Shown here: positions 58,639 to 64,000 of the stretch, in pieces | Layout: each line of letters starts with the position of its first letter | Numbering within the stretch: position 1 is the stretch's first letter | Source of the DNA: Climacium dendroides | Lineage: Eukaryota > Streptophyta > Bryopsida > Hypnales > Climaciaceae | Assembly: GCA_950106755.1 (NCBI GenBank) | Contig: OX467084.1 | Location: 4,712,001 to 4,776,000 of the forward strand | Length of the DNA: 64,000 bases | Reading direction: 5' to 3' | The notes under the pieces: model-generated | Seen by the model: only the letters and a program-made list of their open reading frames with translations | What the model was told of the DNA's origin: nothing | Databases searched by the model: none | Translations under genes and position numbers: made by a program

Positions 58639-61600
58639 TTATGCCAACAGCTTAGAAATAACGCCAGCACCAACTGTCCTCCCTCCTTCTCGAAGAGCAA
58701 AACGTTGTCCTGAATTAAGAAACATACATCACATGAGAAAATAAGAAGAAAATACACCGGGGCGAGCTGGTTGATCAGTATTTTCAGCAGTTTTGAGAGG
58801 GGGAGCTGATGAAATATAATCAATGAAAAGGGAACTTACCATGCTCGAGAGGGCAAGGAATAATTAGCTCAAATGATGCAGTCAGATTGTCCCCAGGCAT
58901 GACCATCTTGATGTGCTCTGGAAGTTCCACCTTTCCAGTTACATCAGCAGTACGCAAGTAGAACTGGGGTCTATAGTTGGAGAAGAAAGCAGTGTGTCGG
59001 CCTCCCTCTTCCTTTGTGAGAATATAAACCTCCGCTTCAAACTTCGTGCTTGTCTTCACGGTGCCAGGCTTGCAAATAACCTGTAATAACACCATAATCA
59101 GTATAAAATCGTATTTAAAAGAATCGAGTGGACATGATGTTAGGGAGAAGGCATTATCGAATGGTCAACTTCAGATCAACTGAATCATTGTTATGAGAGC
59201 GGTTTAGCAGATACAGGAAATAGCATAAAATCTACAAGTAATTTTTGAGCATACCCAAACATACCTGACCGCGCTGTACTTCGTCGCGCTTAAGACCACG
59301 AATCAGAAGACCAACGTTGTCTCCTGCCTGCATTTTCAAACACACTGATTTGATTAGTACAATCAAAGGAGTCTAACTACTCAGATCTCCAGATAACTAA
59401 GTGATCACTTCTTTAAGCAACAAGTGAAACAGAAATATTCTGGCCGGTGTACTTCACACATGAAGTACTTCATGCCTACCTGTAAAGTCTCGCTAACAGA
59501 TCCAAGAAGCAACCAGAAGATAGTTTGGAAACATTATAGGCTAGGACAGGAATAGTACCTGTCCCTGATCCAGTTGCTTCTTAAACATTTCAACACCAGT
59601 CACAGTTGTTTTGAGGTTTGGGCCCTGCAATACAAGGAATGTTCAGGAAGAACTAAAAGAGAGAAAAGATGATCCAGTTCAGTTATTTGATTTGCAAGAA
59701 AAGATACCAAATCTAGAAGTACATACCGTGCGAAGTCCAACAACTTCCACCTCTTCACCCACTTTGACAATACCTTGCTCCACACGCCCTGTCACCACGG
59801 TTCCACGACCCTGATGACAAGATCAAACAAAGTCTTAGATAAAAGACTGACTAAAAGCTGATCTTGCAATCTCTATAGAACCCTTGGGAATCTCTGAAAT
59901 AAATAGTGTCGAAACAGAGACTTCGTAGACTCGGTAAGGGGCATTAGCCCCTAAAGGACTAATGGGCTCATGTTTTTCTCGATACTTTGAAACAGCTCAT
60001 ATGGGGACTTTCTCTTACCCCATTTTATTTAATTTTCGAGGAAGAGACGCAAAGTTATTCACTGATACTCATAATATATAATTTTATCCAACATGATTAT
60101 GCTTTGTACAAATCACATTGGGTCATTATATTACCATGAAACCTTAGGGTTAGTCTTTCACATCTACGAAAAGGGTACACATGTGGTGCTTGCTGACCAA
60201 TTTTGCAAGTCATAGTATTGGACACAGAGTTCCTGAGACTCAGGAAGTACAGATAAAATTGCTACATATCTAAGCATCCAATCAAACGCCTAAATTTTAA
60301 TCTTGCCTGAATAGAAAAGACATCCTCAATTGGCATGAGGAAGGGTTTCTCAAGATTGCGCTTGGGCTCAGGGATGTACTCATCTACAGCCTCCATCAAC
60401 TTCAAAATCGCATTCTTTCCAAGCTCTTCGTTCGTTCCCTGCAGTGCAGCTAGAGCTGAGCCCCTAACGATGGGAATATCATCGCCAGGAAACTTGTAGA
60501 ATGATAGCAACTCTGCACAAAGAGTCTCTTGTCAGAGATTGATCCAAATGTTGAGCACAGCGTTGCATCAGAATTTTGATCGACACTCAAATCCCGTGAA
60601 GATAGCCTACCTCGCAACTCCATCTCCACAAGCTCCAGCAACTCCTCATCTTCCACAACATCCACTTTGTTCAAGAAAACCACCAAGGATGGAACACCGA
60701 CCTGCCATATTTGCAATGCAATTCAGAAGTCATGAGCATGGAAGATGAAGAAAAAATGCCAACGAAACGTCATGAAACTTTGAAAATAAAACTTATGTAC
60801 ATCAATGAATGAAGCGTGAAACACTTGAGCTCTGACACATCCGACTCCAACGCCACATAGACAACCGTTATCGAAAGTGGTTGCTAAAAGTTTTAACCCC
60901 TAAAAGATCAAGGACTCATGGCTATAGATGACCAATTCGATTGATCAGATTGTGAAAAATATTATTCAGATGGGTTAAATTTAATATCACTAGAATCTGT
61001 GAACACTGAATGAGCTGGTCAAAAAAAAATCGGGTAAAAGAAAATCCCCATGTGACCTACTCAAAACTGGAATGAAAAAACATGAAGCCCAATTTGAGAC
61101 TCTTGGACCAGAAGGGGACAAGGCAAGTAAACATAATTGACAACGTGGTCACAGCGTTCTATAACTTGGCTTCAGGGAACCCACTGACCTGTCGAGCTAG
61201 AAGGATATGCTCTTTAGTCTGGGGCATTGGCCCATCTGGTGCTGAAACCACAAGAATACCACCATCCATTTGTGCAGCACCAGTAATCATGTTCTGCAAT
61301 GAAATAATAATAGTAATAATCAACTTCAGAAGAACAGCTTGGTCGCAAATGTCCTCTTGAAAATGTCCCAACAGATAAGGATCCAATAATGACAAAAAAA
61401 AAACGATTTTAAAAACTTGACTTCAGGAAATGCTGCCACTACAAACACGGCACATACAAGCCTTACCTTGACATAATCAGCATGCCCTGGGCAATCAACG
61501 TGAGCATAATGTCGATTCGCTGTTTCATACTCAACATGTGCCTGCATCAAATATATATAACCTGTCAATATATCAAACTACCAGTTCACGGTCTTGATGA

Positions 61601-62866
61601 CCTTGGCTACAGTATTCACTTCTATGATAAGGCCCAGAATTAAGGAAAGATCACATGAATTCTGGTCATCAAAAAGTTCCCACGAGTAAATATCAGCAAG
61701 CTCCCGAAAGATAAATAGACGAATCACAAATGTAAGTTTTCAGCCTCCAATTTACAAGCCATGGAGCTTACAGTGGCAATGGTGATACCCCGCTGCTTTT
61801 CTTCTGGGGCTTTGTCGATCTCGTCAAATGCGATTGACTTAGCCATACCCGCGTCAGCCAAAACCTGCTCAAGAGAGTCATTCATGTGAGTACGCTCTTC
61901 ACAACCCTCTGATAGCTAATTGACAAACAAATAGAATGCTAATTATCAAATGCTGCGATCACAACAGTTTCATTACACAAGGCGGACTAAGAACAGTGGA
62001 AGTTACTGCGACAGTACAGGAATACCTTGGTTATTGCCGCTGTAAGTGTAGTTTTCCCATGGTCCACATGTCCAATGGTTCCAATGTTCATGTGCGGCTT
62101 ACTGCAAACAGCTCACGAAAGCTCAGATCTAGAGTCCCAATGTAAAGCACAACGTCAACAATAACAAAATTTGAGAATCTTCCTAACACCCCTGACCAGT
62201 AGGCAATTAGATCTTAAACGTTTTAAGCAATAGGTAAAGAAAAACAGCCTAATGAATGAGACCCCACCTATGGGCAGTCAAAAGAAGAGGTTGACTTCAT
62301 AAGAATGCTAAAGAGGCTCAGTCGTGTTACAAAAAGTCTCAATGTAAGTGGTACCATGTAAACCCTAAATCATAGCTAACCCTGTCGCATCAAAGAGAAT
62401 TCTACGTTCGACAGAAATATCCATAGACACGAAATTAACGAGACAGAATGTGACATTCGCGACAAAACCCTAATAAAACCCTGCCTTGTCAGAAGCTCCG
62501 AAATTCACCTAAATCAAAAACATTTACATTACTCCTGCTTAAATGCCTCGCAGCTCTTCTTGGAATTTCAAAATGGAAATGACTCAGCATAAGAAAAGTG
62601 CATGAATTAATGCAATCACAGAAAGGGAAAACTGAAGCTCACTTTCGGTTGAATGTCGCCATTGTGCGGACAGACACCAGTCCCTTCAAGTAATTCCGCC
62701 ATAAGCTCAGCTCGTGGGATCTCGCAGACGAATCGAATGCAATGCGAGGGTGACTGTCGGACGACGAAACAAGCCCACACGAATGGTAATTGCACACTGA
62801 GCTTTGTGGCAGTACAAGCTTCAGCAACGACTGCGAACGCCGCGCCCGCGCTATCGCAGCCGCCAT
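58639..62866 (-). CDS. TUFM: Mitochondrial translation elongation factor Tu, 12 exons, 464 aa
   Basis: GTPase that delivers aminoacyl-tRNA to the mitochondrial ribosome. Exons in coding order: 62643-62866, 62026-62101, 61772-61864, 61467-61541, 61189-61293, 60611-60701, 60307-60512, 59727-59810, 59559-59624, 59265-59327, 58840-59080, 58639-58709; the joined frame stays open and ends in TAA. Residues 1 to about 70 are Arg/Ser-rich with few acidic residues, like a mitochondrial presequence, followed by TMATFNR. GTPase motifs seen: GHVDHGKT (85-92), GITIAT (126-131), DCPGH (147-151), NKVD (202-205), SAL (240-242). Domains 2 and 3 follow, ending [20 protein letters not shown]. The start ATG has G at -3 and +4; the next in-frame ATG is at the end of the presequence. 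Ten introns are GT-AG and one (59811-60306) is GC-AG. The length fits plant mitochondrial EF-Tu. The presequence argues against plastid EF-Tu, but import was not tested. Confidence 0.97.
59811..60306 (-). other. GC-AG intron in the EF-Tu gene
   Basis: The exon ending in codons for FSIQ is followed by GCAAGA instead of GTAAGA, and the next exon, beginning GRGTVVTGR, is preceded by an ordinary AG. No GT nearby keeps the family's FSIQGRGTV junction. The G at the last exon base and the AAG after GC match the strong consensus usually needed by GC donors. It is the only non-GT donor among the 15 coding introns of the two genes here. The intron also contains CCCCTAAAGGACTAATGG at about 59951, like the ends of the TTAA-flanked repeats elsewhere in the window. 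Confidence 0.88.
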
Positions 62867-63157
62867 GACCAAGTGCTGGCTAACTGTTCCCCCAACTCAC
62901 TTCAATCGATCGTAAAATCCAAATTCAAAAAATCTCACAAACCTCTCATTGGACACCACCAACACCTCAAAATTTTAAAAAACAAACACGGTGAACACAA
63001 TCGCAATGGAAGGCAGCCGACAATCGCAACCCTGATCGCAACCCTGAGGGGGTCCGATCCGAGAAATTCCACCAGCAACAACTAATGAATGTGTCTAGGA
63101 ATAATGAACGACACCCGAGGCTCTTACAAATGAGCGGCTCGGATCCTAAAACCCTAA
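62360..63157 (-). promoter_or_regulatory. Telo-boxes upstream of and inside the first intron of the EF-Tu gene
   Basis: AAACCCTAA occurs at 63149-63157, about 290 bp upstream of the EF-Tu start, and twice inside its 541-bp first intron (62360-62368 and 62465-62473), all written on the plus strand. Telo-boxes are known in plant promoters and leader regions of ribosomal-protein and translation-factor genes. The transcription start is not mapped; the region 62867-63200 is GC-richer than its surroundings and holds the likely 5' UTR. Function is inferred from motif and position only. Confidence 0.45.
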
Positions 63158-64000
63158 ACCCCTTCTCTAACAGCGAGGAAAGAATTCTCAGACCTCTTTA
63201 ATATCACCACCTTCTGTAATATTGCATTCTCAGTTTTCTCACCCAAACTTAGGGCATGGACGTACCTGATTCAAAACTCAATTTGTACTCTCGCTATCAC
63301 ACTTCATTACGTTACAAAAACTTGCATACAAACGTCATAAAAAGGGTTATGACAAGGGGCATAACTATTGTAGACGACCTTCTTCATTCTTACAATTTCA
63401 AGTACTTTTTCAATATCACTTCTACATACCATGTTGTAGTAAAAGGTGCAAGGATACAACACCATTTCATAAGCAAAATTCAAAGACATAGATTGCAAAT
63501 ACAATAATTGTCAACCTTTTCAAGAGTATCAAAAGGTATTGAGAACCAAACACGCAAACAAGTAAGACTATAAAAAAGATACTTAGCACCACACTAAGTG
63601 TAGGGTAGGGTTGGCACATTCTTGTTTTATATTTTTTCTTGTAGACAAATAGAGTTCCATATGTATTGAAACAAAAATATTAAATAAGATTCTTTTATTC
63701 CTATAAAAAATTATTAAAAAAATAATAATTTCACACAAACTTTTTTGCATATATTTTTAGAATTATTTTTGGTTGAACATGCCCTACAACAACTAGTAAT
63801 ATTCTTGATACTCATTAGGCATACTCACAATCTTACAAAATTCCATACAACCACATTCATTGGTAGGCCTAGGTTGTGACATCCATTGTAAGGTAGTCTG
63901 CTCTAAAAGCAATCATCTTCTTCAAATGAACCCTATAATTAGCTCTTAAATGGATATGAGGTGGTATTTTAATCAACCTCTTTAACCAATGAGTAGATCA
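63158..64000. other. AT-rich DNA upstream of the EF-Tu promoter
   Basis: No gene is recognised to the end of the window. The overlapping frames at 63256-63507 (plus) and 63307-63504 (minus) look like chance openings. Confidence 0.45.

Noticed and set aside
62867..62872. EF-Tu start at 62872
   Set aside because: The codon there is TTG; the ATG at 62866 is the first usable start.

Overview
This is a nuclear, AT-rich, intron-containing segment of a green-plant genome, most likely a land plant. I cannot fix the lineage; a seed-free plant is plausible. The evidence is two spliced genes with plant-like exon structure, plant telo-boxes (AAACCCTAA) at the translation-factor gene, and many decayed plant-type DNA transposons and MITEs in between. 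I saw no rRNA, tRNA, CRISPR array or prokaryotic operon.

Only two intact protein genes could be supported, both on the minus strand, and both could be spliced in frame from beginning to end. (1) Positions 58639-62866 hold a 12-exon gene for mitochondrial elongation factor Tu (464 aa with a presequence). One of its introns has a GC donor. (2) Positions 41554-44840 hold a 5-exon gene for a PLAC8-family membrane protein (287 aa). These two genes do unrelated jobs, in organellar translation and at a membrane.

The rest is transposon-derived or repetitive. Positions 1725-4957 carry a broken DUF7869-type transposon protein. Positions 18.8-21.6 kb carry a PIF/Harbinger-like element whose transposase frame is closed only by nonsense codons. 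Two further copies of its non-transposase part lie at 33.1-34.6 kb (direct) and 35.8-37.15 kb (inverted). Several short non-autonomous elements can be delimited with target-site duplications: an 88-bp CACTA-type element (AGA), a Tourist-like element (TTA), a TA-flanked element, three TTAA-flanked elements, an AATA-flanked element and a TTAGAA-flanked foldback. There are three kinds of satellite or tandem block: a 150/250-bp array with a GC-rich core at 47.5-49.0 kb and inverted relatives at 5.9-6.7 kb, a 169-bp array at 18.05-18.62 kb, and nested short tandem duplications at 11.1-11.75 kb.

Layout: 0-5 kb foldback element and DUF7869 pseudogene; 5.9-6.7 kb inverted satellite copies; 7-16 kb gene-free with GC-richer patches and small elements; 16.7-18.6 kb dispersed and 169-bp repeats; 18.8-23 kb Harbinger-like element; 24-32 kb dispersed repeats and MITEs; 33-38 kb two more Harbinger-family copies; 39.5-40.5 kb Tourist-like MITE and hairpin; 41.5-46.2 kb PLAC8 gene and upstream region; 46.5-50.3 kb MITEs and satellite; 50-58 kb decayed repeats; 58.6-63.2 kb EF-Tu gene and promoter.
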